Source of the DNA: Marivita lacus
Lineage (GTDB): Bacteria; Pseudomonadota; Alphaproteobacteria; Rhodobacterales; Rhodobacteraceae
Length of the DNA stretch: 64,000 nt
Direction of reading: 5' to 3'
NCBI RefSeq assembly: GCF_014637725.1
Contig: NZ_BMFC01000011.1
Coordinates: 62,001 to 126,000, forward strand
Both the position numbers and the translations under genes were made by a program. This document shows, piece after piece, positions 43,067 to 52,673 of this stretch; position 1 is the first letter of the stretch; every line of letters begins with the position of its first letter. Under the pieces are notes generated by a model. The model searched no databases and had not been told where the DNA came from. It saw only the letters and a list, made by a program, of their open reading frames with translations.

Positions 43067-43417
43067 TCAGCTCGCCTCGTCCAGAAGCGCCAGAACTTCG
43101 TCCTTGCCTTTGTCCCGCTCCGCCTTGGTGCGCCGCAATTCCCGCTCGAGCCGCTTGACCTCGGCCTGACGCTGGGCGGCGGCGGCGCGGTGCTTGTGCT
43201 CGCGCAGCCATTCCCAGACGAAGCCAATCAACAGACCGGCAATGATGCTTCCGAAGATCACGATGAACATCGGCAATTCGATGCTCCGGTTCATGCCCGA
43301 CAGATCAGCCAGCCCCGAGGGCAGCAGTTGCAGCATGACCATGCCGCGGTTGGCGAGTGCTACGGACACCAGCACGATGGCCAGTGCCGCAAGAAATGCA
43401 TAGCGGATGTATCGCAT
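43067..43417 (-). CDS. LapA-domain (DUF1049) membrane protein
   Basis: The 116-residue protein has two membrane helices (about residues 5-23 and 50-70) and a basic coiled-coil tail (about 72-112), typical of DUF1049/LapA proteins that in E. coli help assemble lipopolysaccharide. It starts 6 bases after ihfB and is followed at 9 bases by trpF. The ihfB-LapA-trpF order is common in this bacterial group. Its exact role here is not known. Confidence 0.88.
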   Translation of the reverse strand: MRYIRYAFLAALAIVLVSVALANRGMVMLQLLPSGLADLSGMNRSIELPMFIVIFGSIIAGLLIGFVWEWLREHKHRAAAAQRQAEVKRLERELRRTKAERDKGKDEVLALLDEAS

Positions 43418-43423
43418 CAGTCT

Positions 43424-43705
43424 CTACTTCCCGTTTAACCTGTCTCTGAGCAGCTTGCCCGTCTTGAAGAACGGCACGTGCTTTTCCTCTACGTCGACCG
43501 CTTCGCCGGTGCGCGGATTGCGACCCGTGCGCGCGTCGCGCTTCTTGACCGAAAAGGCGCCAAAGCCGCGCAGTTCAACCCGGTCGCCACGCGCCATTGC
43601 ATCGATGATTTCTTCGAAAATGGTATTCACGATCCGCTCGACATCACGCTGGTACAGGTGCGGGTTATCGTCGGCAATCTTTTGGATCAACTCAGACCTT
43701 ATCAT
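43424..43705 (-). CDS. ihfB: Integration host factor subunit beta
   Basis: The 93-residue DNA-bending protein pairs with IhfA. The HU/IHF signature [22 protein letters not shown] (about 48-69) contains the proline-tipped arm that intercalates into the DNA minor groove. The start is fixed at 43705 by the conserved MIRSELI; the longer frame upstream is not coding. A ribosome site GAAGGAAG precedes it. In many relatives rpsA sits directly upstream, but here the upstream neighbour is a divergent hydrolase gene. Confidence 0.96.
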   Translation of the reverse strand: MIRSELIQKIADDNPHLYQRDVERIVNTIFEEIIDAMARGDRVELRGFGAFSVKKRDARTGRNPRTGEAVDVEEKHVPFFKTGKLLRDRLNGK

Positions 43706-44017
43706 CGTCTTGCTTCCTTCTGGTCGCACGCCCGTGTCATGCTGTTCTCCGACCGGAGTATACGCAGGACAATTCAAGACGGAAACCGCGGCGTGTGCGG
43801 GTTTGCCAGAAAGTTCAGCCAAATTAAGCGGTTCAACGCCACCTGGCGGCGAATATCGACCTTCATCCCGGTCGGCACGGACCAAAGTCCGTATTGAAAC
43901 CGCATTACGATTCGCAACGCAGAACCCCGTGCGAGGATCGCGAAATCTGGCCTTGGCTCTGGACTTCCGGCTGGTCTGATGTCTGATTGCGCGAAAATCA
44001 AACGGGAGAGACAGACC
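43706..44017. other. 312-bp divergent spacer between ihfB and the FAH-family gene
   Basis: No supported gene lies here. On the minus strand, GTATACT around 43756-43762 could be the -10 element of the ihfB promoter. On the plus strand AACGGGAGAGACAG gives the ribosome site of the hydrolase gene. No trace of rpsA was found. Confidence 0.5.
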
Positions 44018-44866
44018 ATGAAATTGCTGCGTTTCGGAGAGATCGGTGCGGAAAAACCCGGCCTGCTGGATGCCGATGGGCAGGTCCGCGATCTGTCTGG
44101 CCATGTCGACGACATCGCCGGTGCGTCCCTGTCGCCTGAAACGCTGGACCGTCTGCGCGCCATCGACCCTGCCACACTTCCCATTGTCGACGGCAACCCT
44201 CGCATCGGGGCCTGTGTCGGGTCTGTCGGCAAGCTGATCGCGATTGGTCTCAATTATGCCGACCACGCCGCCGAGGCGAACATGGCGCTGCCCGAGGAAC
44301 CGATCGTGTTCTTCAAGGCGACCTCCTGCATCTGCGGGCCGAACGACGCGGTGGAAATCCCGCGCGGGTCCGTCAAGGCCGATTGGGAGGTCGAACTGGG
44401 CGTGGTCATCGGCACGCGTGCAAAATACGTCTCCGAGGCAGACGCCCTTTCCCATGTCGCGGGCTATTGCATCGTCAATGACGTGAGCGAACGCGACTTC
44501 CAGCTGCACCGCTCGGGCCAGTGGGTGAAAGGCAAGTCACACGATACGTTTGCGCCCATGGGCCCATGGCTCGTGACCACCGACGACGTGGCCGATCCGC
44601 AGGATTTGGCCATGACACTGTCGCTCAATGGCACCGCGATGCAGGACGGCTCGACCCGCACGATGCATTTCTCTGTGGCCACGGTGATTGCGCACCTGTC
44701 CCAGTTCATGACCCTTCACCCCGGCGACGTCATCGCCACCGGCACACCGCCGGGCGTCGGCATGGGGAAGTCACCCCAGGTCTTCCTCCGGGAAGGTGAT
44801 GAGATGGTGCTTCGGATCGCGGGACTTGGTGAACAGCGCCAAACCTGCATCGCGGCGCGAGACTGA
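44018..44866 (+). CDS. Fumarylacetoacetate hydrolase family protein
   Basis: The 282-residue protein has the FAH-like C-terminal domain from about residue 70, with metal ligands in the [10 protein letters not shown] strand and the later [30 protein letters not shown] segment (about 158-187) and GTPPGVGMG at about 244-252. Members cleave carbon-carbon bonds of acylpyruvates or hydrate 2-oxo acids; ureidoglycolate lyase and 2,4-diketo-L-rhamnonate hydrolase-type enzymes are close. It is a lone gene, so the pathway is unknown. Start at 44018 follows GGGAGAG. Confidence 0.9.
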   Translation: MKLLRFGEIGAEKPGLLDADGQVRDLSGHVDDIAGASLSPETLDRLRAIDPATLPIVDGNPRIGACVGSVGKLIAIGLNYADHAAEANMALPEEPIVFFKATSCICGPNDAVEIPRGSVKADWEVELGVVIGTRAKYVSEADALSHVAGYCIVNDVSERDFQLHRSGQWVKGKSHDTFAPMGPWLVTTDDVADPQDLAMTLSLNGTAMQDGSTRTMHFSVATVIAHLSQFMTLHPGDVIATGTPPGVGMGKSPQVFLREGDEMVLRIAGLGEQRQTCIAARD

Positions 44867-45029
44867 GGTCAGCCTTTACTTTGCCCGGCCAAATTCCGGG
44901 CATGGAACCTCGCATGGCGAGATAGGTCACTTCGGCACGCCGAGAAGACGGCTGCCGATGTGCCATTGTCGCGTGCAGCCTTCGAACATTTCAGGATTGC
45001 CCCCTCGAAAGAGTCTTGCCCGCGCAATT

Positions 45030-45049
45030 ATTTCTGATATTCATGAAAT
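45030..45049 (+). promoter_or_regulatory. ArsR-type operator/promoter abutting the arsenic operon start
   Basis: ATTTCTGATATTCATGAAAT is an imperfect dyad with ATTTC/GAAAT ends that finishes one base before the ATG. TTGCCC at 45016-45021 and TATTCA at 45038-45043 could be the promoter, which would place the transcript start at or next to the ATG. No Shine-Dalgarno sequence is visible, so the message may be leaderless. Confidence 0.5.
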
Positions 45050-45913
45050 ATGGAATCACTGGTCCCTTCTCGCCTCGCGACCCTTGGCCACCCTCAGCGG
45101 CTGGCCATCTTCCGGCTGCTGATGCGCCGGTATCCTGACCGGGTGCCCGCCGGCGAACTCGCCGACGTGCTCGGACTGAAGGCGTCCACGCTGTCGGCCT
45201 ACCTTTCGGCGCTCATGCAGGCCGGGCTGGTCACGCAAGAACGGACCGGCACCTCTTTGCGCTACGCCATCTCGATGACAGACGTGCAACAAACCTTCGA
45301 TTATCTGCTCCTCGACTGCTGCCGCGGTCGGCCGGAGTTTTGCTCACCCGTTTCAATGCCCCTTTTTACAGGAACCCAGGCAATGGCTGATCCGAAATAC
45401 AAGGTGCTCTTCATCTGCACCGGAAACTCTGCCCGCTCGATCTTTGCTGAATCCATCCTCAGGTCCGAAGCAGGCGACCGGTTCGAGGTCTATTCTGCCG
45501 GCACGATGCCGCGATCCGAACTCAACCCGTTCGCCCTCGAAGTTCTCGCACGGAAGGGGCATGACGTGTCGGTCCTGCGGTCCAAGAACGTCAACGAATT
45601 TCAGGGGGCCGACGCACCCAAGTTCGATTTCGTCTTCACGGTCTGCAATCAGGCCGCGAACGAGGAATGCCCCTCCTGGGCCGGGCAGCCGATCAGCGCC
45701 CATTGGGGAATGCCGGACCCGGTAAAGGTTGAAGGCTCCGACGCTCAGAAGAGCCTCGCGTTCCAACAAACCTACGGTGCGCTTCACAATCGCATCAAGG
45801 TGTTCAGCGCGCTTCCCTTCTCGGCGCTCGATCGCATTTCGCTGCAGAAGGCTGTGGATGAGATCGGCCGTGCGCAGGACGCAGGCCTTCCCGAAGAAGG
45901 AGCTGCGGTGTGA
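45050..45913 (+). CDS. ArsR regulator fused to low-molecular-weight-phosphatase-type arsenate reductase (ArsR-ArsC)
   Basis: The 287-residue fusion has an ArsR winged helix (about 1-88) and an arsenate reductase domain (about 115-270). In the regulator part a cysteine cluster C90, C91 and C98 (CCRGRPEFC) resembles the C-terminal As(III) site of the Acidithiobacillus-type ArsR. In the reductase part C123 in CTGNSARS is the nucleophile, and C199 and C207 are the likely shuttle cysteines. The protein would repress the operon until arsenite binds and also reduce arsenate to arsenite. It overlaps the GAPDH gene by four bases. Fused forms are known in related bacteria. Confidence 0.93.
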   Translation: MESLVPSRLATLGHPQRLAIFRLLMRRYPDRVPAGELADVLGLKASTLSAYLSALMQAGLVTQERTGTSLRYAISMTDVQQTFDYLLLDCCRGRPEFCSPVSMPLFTGTQAMADPKYKVLFICTGNSARSIFAESILRSEAGDRFEVYSAGTMPRSELNPFALEVLARKGHDVSVLRSKNVNEFQGADAPKFDFVFTVCNQAANEECPSWAGQPISAHWGMPDPVKVEGSDAQKSLAFQQTYGALHNRIKVFSALPFSALDRISLQKAVDEIGRAQDAGLPEEGAAV

Positions 45914-46908
45914 CCACCTATGCGCTGAATGGTCTTGGCCGCATTGGCAAGCTGGCCCTGCGGCCCCTGCTTGAACGGGGGGCAGAGATCGCCTGGATCA
46001 ACGACGCGGTGGGCGATGCTGCGATGCATGCGCATCTGCTGGAATTCGACACGGTTCACGGACGTTGGAACGCCGCGTTTTCATCAGATGACGACAGCCT
46101 GACAATTGACGGCACGCGGCTGCCGTTCATCGGTACCAAGGATCTGTCTGCGCTGCCGCTGGACGGCGTCGATGTCGTCATCGACTGCACCGGTGTGTTC
46201 AAGTCCGAGGCGAAACTCGCGCCTTATTTCGAGGCGGGGGTAAAGAAAGTCGTGGTCTCGGCGCCGGTCAAGGACGGGCCGACGGCCAACGTCGTCTTTG
46301 GCATCAATGACACCGTCTACGACCCGACAACGCACAGCATCGTCACGGCAGCCTCCTGCACGACGAACTGCCTTGCGCCGGTGGTCAAGGTGATCCACGA
46401 AAACCTCGGCATCCGTCACGGGTCGATCACGACGATCCATGACGTGACCAACACGCAGACCATCGTTGACCGTCCGGCAAAGGATTTGCGTCGGGCGCGG
46501 TCCGCGCTGAACTCGCTGATCCCGACGACGACCGGAAGCGCCACGGCCATCACCCTGATCTATCCCGAACTGAAAGGCCGGTTGAACGGCCATGCCGTGC
46601 GTGTGCCGCTGCTGAACGCCTCGCTGACCGATTGCGTCTTCGAGGTGGAGCGGGAAACGACCGCAGAAGAGGTCAACGCGCTGTTCAAAGCCGCTGCCGA
46701 AGGGCCGTTGAAGGGAATCCTTGGCTACGAGGAGCGGCCTCTGGTCTCGGCCGATTACACCAACGACACGCGATCGGGCATCGTGGATGCACCCTCGACC
46801 ATGGTGATCAATGGCACGCAGGTGAAAATCTACGCCTGGTATGACAACGAAATGGGATACGCGCACCGGCTGGTCGATGTCGCCTTCATGGTGGGGGCGT
46901 CCCTGTGA
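45910..46908 (+). CDS. ArsJ-associated glyceraldehyde-3-phosphate dehydrogenase
   Basis: The 332-residue enzyme is a phosphorylating GAPDH with the nucleotide-binding GLGRIGK segment (8-14), catalytic C150 in SCTTNC and the ASCTTN context. In arsenic islands this enzyme uses arsenate in place of phosphate to make 1-arseno-3-phosphoglycerate, which ArsJ exports and which then breaks down outside. Its GTG start overlaps the ArsR-ArsC stop and its stop overlaps arsJ, so translation is coupled. A glycolytic role is less likely in this setting. Confidence 0.95.
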   Translation: MTTYALNGLGRIGKLALRPLLERGAEIAWINDAVGDAAMHAHLLEFDTVHGRWNAAFSSDDDSLTIDGTRLPFIGTKDLSALPLDGVDVVIDCTGVFKSEAKLAPYFEAGVKKVVVSAPVKDGPTANVVFGINDTVYDPTTHSIVTAASCTTNCLAPVVKVIHENLGIRHGSITTIHDVTNTQTIVDRPAKDLRRARSALNSLIPTTTGSATAITLIYPELKGRLNGHAVRVPLLNASLTDCVFEVERETTAEEVNALFKAAAEGPLKGILGYEERPLVSADYTNDTRSGIVDAPSTMVINGTQVKIYAWYDNEMGYAHRLVDVAFMVGASL

Positions 46909-48173
46909 CCACGCGCCCCGAAGGTCTGTCGGCCTACATCGCCGTCACGGCGGCCTATTGGGCCTTCATGCTCACCGATGGCGCGCTCAGGATGCTGGTG
47001 CTGCTGCATTTCCACACATTGGGCTTCACGCCGGTGCAGTTGGCCTACCTGTTTGTGCTCTACGAGATCGCGGGGATGGTCACGAACCTTGCGGCGGGCT
47101 GGATCGCCGCGCGGTTCGGGCTGACCTCGACACTCTATGCGGGGCTCGCGCTTCAGGTCGTCGCGCTGCTGGCGCTGGCGCAGCTTGATCCAGGCTGGGC
47201 ACTGGGCGTTTCCGTGGCCTTCGTGATGGTCGTCCAGGGCGCGTCGGGCGTTGCCAAGGATCTGGCCAAGATGTCGTCCAAATCGGCGGTGAAGATCCTT
47301 GCGCCAACCGAATCCGGTGGGCTGTTCCGCTGGGTCGCAATCCTGACCGGATCGAAGAACGCCGTGAAGGGTCTGGGCTTTCTCCTGGGTGCGGGCCTTC
47401 TGGCGACGGTCGGCTTTGTCTGGGCGGTTCTGGCGATGGCGGCGGTTCTGGCCGTCATCCTTGTGGCGGTCCTGATCGCCATGCCGAAGGGGCTGCCGAA
47501 AGGCCGCAAGGGTGCCAAGTTCTCCGAGGTGTTCTCGAAATCGGCAAATGTGAACTGGCTGTCTGCCGCGCGGGTCTTCCTGTTCGGCGCGCGGGATGTC
47601 TGGTTTGTGGTCGGCATCCCGATCTACTTCTATGCCGTGCTGTCTGATGGCACAGTCGGTGGCAATCGCGCGGCCTTCTTCATGATCGGCACCTTCATGG
47701 CCGTCTGGATCATCCTTTACGGCTTTGTTCAGGCCGCAGCCCCGAAGCTGCTGCGCGCGGCCACCACGCCAGATGGCGATCTGGTGGGACAAGCCCGCAA
47801 TTGGGCATGGGCGCTTGCGGCGATCCCGGCTGGATTGACCGCGGCTGCATTCGTGTCGGCAGAACCGCAGCCGTGGCTCACGGTCACACTGGTCGCCGGG
47901 CTGCTGGTGTTCGGCGCGGTCTTTGCGATCAACTCGGCGCTGCATTCCTACCTGATCCTCGCCTTTACCAAGGCCGAAAGGGTGACCATGGATGTGGGTT
48001 TCTACTACATGGCCAACGCCGGGGGGCGGCTGCTTGGGACGGTCTTGTCGGGTCTGACCTACCAACTGGGAGGCCTCGTCCTGATGCTGGGCACGGCGAC
48101 GGTGATGGTTGCTCTGGCTGCCCTGTTGTCCGGTCGCCTGAGCCCGGAACACCCGCAGGTCACACCGGCATGA
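46905..48173 (+). CDS. arsJ: Organoarsenical efflux MFS transporter ArsJ
   Basis: The 422-residue MFS protein has about eleven to twelve helices and matches ArsJ, which exports 1-arseno-3-phosphoglycerate. The N-terminal segment [32 protein letters not shown] is highly characteristic of the family. The GTG start overlaps the GAPDH stop by four bases. Together they form the arsenate-specific resistance route, complementary to arsenate reduction plus ACR3 efflux encoded by the flanking genes. Confidence 0.95.
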   Translation: MTTRPEGLSAYIAVTAAYWAFMLTDGALRMLVLLHFHTLGFTPVQLAYLFVLYEIAGMVTNLAAGWIAARFGLTSTLYAGLALQVVALLALAQLDPGWALGVSVAFVMVVQGASGVAKDLAKMSSKSAVKILAPTESGGLFRWVAILTGSKNAVKGLGFLLGAGLLATVGFVWAVLAMAAVLAVILVAVLIAMPKGLPKGRKGAKFSEVFSKSANVNWLSAARVFLFGARDVWFVVGIPIYFYAVLSDGTVGGNRAAFFMIGTFMAVWIILYGFVQAAAPKLLRAATTPDGDLVGQARNWAWALAAIPAGLTAAAFVSAEPQPWLTVTLVAGLLVFGAVFAINSALHSYLILAFTKAERVTMDVGFYYMANAGGRLLGTVLSGLTYQLGGLVLMLGTATVMVALAALLSGRLSPEHPQVTPA

Positions 48174-49183
48174 GCATCTTCGAGCGGTATCTGACCGTCT
48201 GGGTCGCGCTTGCCATGGTGGCGGGCATTGTGATCGGCACCGCAGTGCCGGCGCTGGTCAATGCCATCGCGGCAGCAGAGGTTGCGAACGTCAACCTTGT
48301 CGTCGCTGTCCTGATCTGGGCAATGGTCTACCCGATGATGGTGGGCGTCGACCCGAGCAGTTTGCGCGATGTGGTCAAGCAGCCCAAGGGTCTTGCGATC
48401 ACGCTTGTCGTCAATTGGCTGATCAAGCCCTTCACCATGGCGGCCCTTGGCGTTCTGTTCTTCGAGGTGGTCTTTGCCGACCTGATTTCACCGGAAGACG
48501 CGCAGCAATACATCGCCGGCCTGATCCTTCTGGGTGCCGCTCCCTGCACGGCAATGGTCTTTGTCTGGTCACAGCTGACACGCGGTGACGAAAGCTACAC
48601 GCTTCTGCAGGTGTCGGTGAACGACGTGGTGATGGTCTTTGCCTTTGCGCCGATCGTCGCTTTCCTGCTGGGCGTCACGGACATTGTCGTCCCGTGGGAA
48701 ACACTTCTTCTGTCCGTCGTGCTTTATGTCGCGCTGCCGCTCGCGGCTGGACTTCTGACGCGGCACCACCTTGGCAGCGCGGAACGGATCGATGCGTTCC
48801 GCAGCAGGATCAAGTCCTGGGGCATGATCGGCCTGATCGCAACCGTGGTGATCCTTTTCGGACTTCAGGGTCAGGTGATCCTCGACCGGCCCTTGGTCAT
48901 AGCGCTGATCGCAGTGCCGATCCTGATCCAGTCCTACGGCATCTTCGTGCTGGCCTACGCCGCCGCCTATGCCTTGCGGGTGCCGCACAGGATCGCAGCC
49001 CCCTGCGCGCTGATCGGAACATCGAACTTTTTCGAGCTGGCGGTCGCGGTTGCGATCAGCCTCTTCGGCCTCAATTCCGGCGCAGCATTGGCAACTGTGG
49101 TGGGCGTGCTCGTTGAGGTGCCCGTGATGCTGTCGCTTGTCGCCTTCGCCAACAGGACCAGAGCACGCTTTGTCGAGAGCTGA
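48170..49183 (+). CDS. acr3: Arsenite efflux transporter, ACR3 family
   Basis: The 337-residue protein has ten membrane helices and the ACR3 motif [13 protein letters not shown], with the conserved transport cysteine C126 in helix 4. A second signature lies in [19 protein letters not shown] near residue 280. It exports arsenite driven by the membrane potential. The ATG overlaps the arsJ stop (ATGA), closing a four-gene operon of strictly coupled reading frames. Confidence 0.95.
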   Translation: MSIFERYLTVWVALAMVAGIVIGTAVPALVNAIAAAEVANVNLVVAVLIWAMVYPMMVGVDPSSLRDVVKQPKGLAITLVVNWLIKPFTMAALGVLFFEVVFADLISPEDAQQYIAGLILLGAAPCTAMVFVWSQLTRGDESYTLLQVSVNDVVMVFAFAPIVAFLLGVTDIVVPWETLLLSVVLYVALPLAAGLLTRHHLGSAERIDAFRSRIKSWGMIGLIATVVILFGLQGQVILDRPLVIALIAVPILIQSYGIFVLAYAAAYALRVPHRIAAPCALIGTSNFFELAVAVAISLFGLNSGAALATVVGVLVEVPVMLSLVAFANRTRARFVES

Positions 49184-49210
49184 GCGAAACGTTTCAACAA
49201 AACGAGAGTA

Positions 49211-49241
49211 TTGGTGATGTTTGGGTCATGAGCATCACCAA
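49211..49241. terminator. Inverted repeat between acr3 and gdhA ends
   Basis: TTGGTGATG (49211-49219) pairs with CATCACCAA (49233-49241) across a 13-base loop, between two convergent genes. No long T-run follows, so it is a possible bidirectional stop rather than a certain one. Confidence 0.5.
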
Positions 49242-49247
49242 GCCCGA

Positions 49248-50594
49248 TCAGACCGCGCCAAGCGACGCGATGGCGTCTGCGAGCCTGCGGTAGCCCGCCA
49301 CATCCGCTGCGCGCCGGTAGTCCATCGTGCTGTCGTTGTTGCCCTCGGCGCAGATCTGGCCGTGGATGAGAGTCATGACCTCCTTCAGGCGCTTGTCGAT
49401 CTCCTCGCGGGACGAAAACTGTCCGTAGCGGTTCTGGCTCATCTCGAGCCCCGACACGGCCACCCCACCCGCATTTGATGCCTTGCCCGGCGCGTGCAGC
49501 ACTCTCTTGTCGCGCAGCACGTCCGTAGCCTCTGCGGTCAGCGGCATGTTGGCGCCTTCGGCCAAAAGCATCAGCCCGGCATCCAGCGCGGCTTGCGCGG
49601 CGATCCCGTCCATCTCGTTTTCGGTCGCGCAGGGCAGCGCGATCTGCGCCTCCATCGTGCCCCATGGCAGCGCGCCTTCGGCGTACCGCAATCTGAGGTC
49701 GCGGGGCGGATCGGCAATGTCGCCGCCTTCGGCCTTTCGGGCGCGGACCCATTCCACCGCTTCCTGCGTCATCCCGTCAGGAGCGCAGAGCGTGCCGGAC
49801 GTGTCCGACAGGGTGACCACGAGCGCACCCTGGCCGATCGCCTTTTCGGCGGCGTGATTGGCGACATTGCCCTTGCCTGAAATCGCCACGCGCTTGCCCT
49901 CGATGCTATCGCCCATCCGCGCCAGCATGCCTTCGACGAAATAGATCAGCCCGTAGCCCGTCGCCTCGATCCGCAGGGCAGAGCCGCCCGCAGCCATTCC
50001 CTTGCCCGTCAGCGCACCGTGGAACTGACCCTCGAGCGCCTTGTACATGCCGAACAACCAGCCGATCTCGCGGGTGCCGACATTGATGTCGCCCGCGGGC
50101 ACGTCGCGGTCCGGACCGATATGGGGCGAAAGCTCGCGCATGAAGGCTTGGCAAAAGCGCATGATCTCGGCCTCTGACCGACCGCGCGGGTCGAAATCCG
50201 CGCCGCCCTTCGCACCACCGAGGGGCAGTCCGGTGAGCGCATTCTTGAAACATTGCTCGAAGGCGAGAAACTTCAGGATCGAGGGCGTGACCGAAGGATG
50301 GAACCTCAGACCGCCCTTGTAGGGACCGATGGCGTTGGACATCTGAACCCGCCAGCCCCGATTGGTCTCGATCTCGCCGCGGTCGTTCTGCCAATCGACG
50401 CGGAATCCGATCTGCCGATCCGGCTCCGTCAGCCGTTCCAGAACACGCGCCGACGCGTACGCGCTGTGGGCCTTCTCGACCGTCAGCACGTTTCGCGCCA
50501 CACCCTCGACGGCGCGCAGGAATTCGGGTTCATGTGGATGGCGTGCCTTCAAAGGCCCCATGAAACCCTCGACGAGGGTGTCGCGGTCAGTCAT
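49248..50594 (-). CDS. gdhA: NADP-specific glutamate dehydrogenase
   Basis: The 448-residue enzyme makes glutamate from 2-oxoglutarate and ammonium in the hexameric GdhA group. The glutamate-binding segment GPYKGGLRFHPSV (about 85-97) with its catalytic lysine region PLGGAKGGADFDPRG (about 120-134) is clear, followed by the Rossmann domain with SGKGNVANHAAEKA (about 239-252). Length fits the roughly 450-residue family. The gene is alone, convergent with the arsenic operon. Confidence 0.96.
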   Translation of the reverse strand: MTDRDTLVEGFMGPLKARHPHEPEFLRAVEGVARNVLTVEKAHSAYASARVLERLTEPDRQIGFRVDWQNDRGEIETNRGWRVQMSNAIGPYKGGLRFHPSVTPSILKFLAFEQCFKNALTGLPLGGAKGGADFDPRGRSEAEIMRFCQAFMRELSPHIGPDRDVPAGDINVGTREIGWLFGMYKALEGQFHGALTGKGMAAGGSALRIEATGYGLIYFVEGMLARMGDSIEGKRVAISGKGNVANHAAEKAIGQGALVVTLSDTSGTLCAPDGMTQEAVEWVRARKAEGGDIADPPRDLRLRYAEGALPWGTMEAQIALPCATENEMDGIAAQAALDAGLMLLAEGANMPLTAEATDVLRDKRVLHAPGKASNAGGVAVSGLEMSQNRYGQFSSREEIDKRLKEVMTLIHGQICAEGNNDSTMDYRRAADVAGYRRLADAIASLGAV

Positions 50595-50890
50595 CTTGAT
50601 CCTTTCGGTGCATGCAAGGATGGTAGGGCCGTGCTACGAAAGGCAAGCTGCACCAGGTGTCAGCGCACGCTCCTTGCCCTTCCGGTCGACATGTCGCGAA
50701 CAGCTCCAGGCCAGCGCGGTTTAAGCAATGAAACCAATCGACTATCCGCAGGACGTCGCCCCTTTCCCGGGGGCGTGGACCCGAGCTTGACCAAGCTCTT
50801 GATATTCGGATGAATCTTGCCGCTTGCTTACAAGTAAAGATGAAGCCTACAGGGAAACCAAGACAGCCAGCAGTTACAAGAAGGCCAACC
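50595..50890. other. Spacer upstream of gdhA and the hypothetical 113-residue gene
   Basis: This 296-bp divergent spacer has no strong gene candidate. It holds a short hairpin GAGCTTG-ACC-AAGCTC around 50783-50798 and the likely start signals of gdhA on the minus strand. The reading frame of the next gene is open back to 50810, so part of this stretch may be coding. Confidence 0.45.
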
Positions 50891-51232
50891 ATGAACCTCG
50901 CGGATTTCCCCAAGCACCTCCCAAACGATTTCACCGAACAACAATTCGTCGATCTGATGAACCAGGTGATTGATCTCAAATCGATCCCGAAGCTTTCCGA
51001 GCGTGAACGCTCCATCCTGTTTTCCGGCGTGCAATATCTGGCAGATCTCATTCTCCTGGCACAGGAATCGCTCGGTGAAATCGAGTTTGAAGACGGTCAT
51101 CCGCTGTTGGGATATGATGGCCCCTTCATCCCAAGCGTTCTGCAGCGCCCTGATGACGCCGAAGCGGATTTCTCAGCTCTCGAGAACTTGGGGGTTGGCG
51201 AAGGCGACAAGTATTTCGGTGAAGACGGGTAA
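50891..51232 (+). CDS. Hypothetical acidic protein
   Basis: I do not recognise this 113-residue protein. It is acidic and mostly helical, with FPKHLPNDFTEQQFVDLMNQVIDL at the start and LENLGVGEGDKYFGEDG at the end, and no membrane segment or signal peptide. The start at 50891 is preferred because it is the first ATG in the conserved-looking part; in-frame ATG codons at 50810 and 50840 are alternatives. It lies at the left edge of the accessory region and ends 40 bp before the inverted-repeat element. Confidence 0.55.
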   Translation: MNLADFPKHLPNDFTEQQFVDLMNQVIDLKSIPKLSERERSILFSGVQYLADLILLAQESLGEIEFEDGHPLLGYDGPFIPSVLQRPDDAEADFSALENLGVGEGDKYFGEDG

Positions 51233-51271
51233 GCTATTTCCACCTTTTTGACGCGCATTGTACTGCAGCGC

Positions 51272-51364
51272 GGCTTTGATGATGTAACCGCCCCCCGACG
51301 GCATCATTGTGCCAAGGTGGGTCTGCAACGATCCACATAGGAGAGCGGTTACATCATCAGAGCC
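51272..51364. mobile_element. 93-bp element with 20-bp inverted ends (possible MITE or IS remnant)
   Basis: The left end GGCTTTGATGATGTAACCGC (51272-51291) and the complement of the right end at 51345-51364 differ at a single base. The 53-bp interior codes for nothing evident. Such length and near-perfect ends suggest a non-autonomous transposable element or the joined ends of a deleted insertion sequence; it could alternatively act as a large transcription-stop hairpin for the convergent genes around it. No transposase is present. Confidence 0.5.
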
Positions 51365-51374
51365 ACGCGACGGA

Positions 51375-52673
51375 CTAAGGGCGATTGATGATGACGAGGT
51401 CCCGTTCCGGAATGTCGTCATCACAACCTATCGCCGGGGCAAGCCAGCGGGCTTGCTCGGCGATTGCGTCGCCGAGGCGTTTCATCCCTGGCCCCCGCAT
51501 TTCAGGAACTCGCGCGACCAAGGCCGATACGATTTCACAAAGACGGCTCTTCAGTTTCGGCGTCATGCGCCGATATCCGAGATCCTGCAGAAAGCGCGCG
51601 ATGTCCTCGGTCGTGATGTCGTCGGTCATCTCGGCGGCACCGATCTTGAAAGACATCTGATGCGTGACCTGGTCATCGAGCAGGACCGGGACGATGTCGT
51701 AGAACGGCGCGAGCTGCGGGCGTGCTCCGTGATACAGCAAACCGTGGTTCTTGGCATGGTTGTCCGTGTTGCCCAGCAACAGATTGACCAAAGCCCCTTC
51801 AAGGAAGGCCTGCCGGGTCTGGCCCGGACTGTCACAAGACAGGATAAGCTCACCAACGCGCCGGGCGGAAAAGGCGCGTTCGTCCACGCCGTTTCGTTCG
51901 TATTTCAGAGTTGGCCCCAAACCCAAAGCCTGGCAGAAATCCTCCTGGTGAATGCGGCTCACCTGCGCGCCTTCAACCTGGCGATCGAACCGCTCGACCA
52001 ATAGCACCCTCAGATCTTCGAATTCCAGGATAGACGTGTCCGCGACAGGATGGGCGAGCACGTCTTGCGCAATCTGCATCGATACATTTTCGTGATCCAC
52101 GAGCCGCATTTCGGCGGCCCGGGGCACTTTCAGGATATGCGTTGTCGGCACGTTCAATCCCGAACGCGGAAATCCGAAGCGTCCGTCAGGAAGCATGGCG
52201 ACAGCGACCTTCCCCTGCACCCCCGCCAAAGGCGATGGATCGCCTGTTCCGTCTGGCACGCGCCGACGATCCCGCAAGGAGATCATCAGGTCTCTTAGCG
52301 CGTCGTCGTCGAGCGGGTCATAATCCGTGTCCAAGTTGCCTGGATGCTTGGCCGGTCCTTCGCCACGAGAAACGACCGAGATCGCTCCCGGACAGTCCCG
52401 TCCGAGGTGATACAACAGCCCAACTGTATCCGAGTGGTCCAGCCCATGGCGTTGCATGATCTGGTCCCTCTGCGCGTTCTCAAACAGAAGATTGTCAAAG
52501 AACCCGCGCGTCTCGTTATCGCCAAAGGGCTTCTCCGCGACAGGCAGCGACGTCGATATCGGATGCGGCAAGTCATCCCGCAGGTATCTGAAGGAGATGT
52601 CACCGTGGTCATTGCGGGCCAGCCGCCCGACCGGCGTCGGCTGGGCTTCGAGGAAAACATCGAGTTCCAGCAT
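51375..52673 (-). CDS. hipA: HipA-family toxin kinase
   Basis: The 432-residue protein is a HipA-type serine/threonine kinase, whose E. coli model phosphorylates glutamyl-tRNA synthetase and induces dormancy. The catalytic loop GNTDNHAKN is at 301-309 (D304, N309), the metal-binding aspartate is D326 in DIVP, and the gly-rich/autophosphorylation segment with S147 in SPLAGVQGK is near 147-155. All key residues are present, so it is probably active. Its start directly abuts the hipB stop, with the usual antitoxin-first order. Confidence 0.92.
   Translation of the reverse strand: MLELDVFLEAQPTPVGRLARNDHGDISFRYLRDDLPHPISTSLPVAEKPFGDNETRGFFDNLLFENAQRDQIMQRHGLDHSDTVGLLYHLGRDCPGAISVVSRGEGPAKHPGNLDTDYDPLDDDALRDLMISLRDRRRVPDGTGDPSPLAGVQGKVAVAMLPDGRFGFPRSGLNVPTTHILKVPRAAEMRLVDHENVSMQIAQDVLAHPVADTSILEFEDLRVLLVERFDRQVEGAQVSRIHQEDFCQALGLGPTLKYERNGVDERAFSARRVGELILSCDSPGQTRQAFLEGALVNLLLGNTDNHAKNHGLLYHGARPQLAPFYDIVPVLLDDQVTHQMSFKIGAAEMTDDITTEDIARFLQDLGYRRMTPKLKSRLCEIVSALVARVPEMRGPGMKRLGDAIAEQARWLAPAIGCDDDIPERDLVIINRP

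Noticed and set aside
43706-44509. A 5' extension of ihfB to 361 codons
   Set aside because: The added part is antisense to the FAH-family gene and IHF beta proteins are about 95 residues long.
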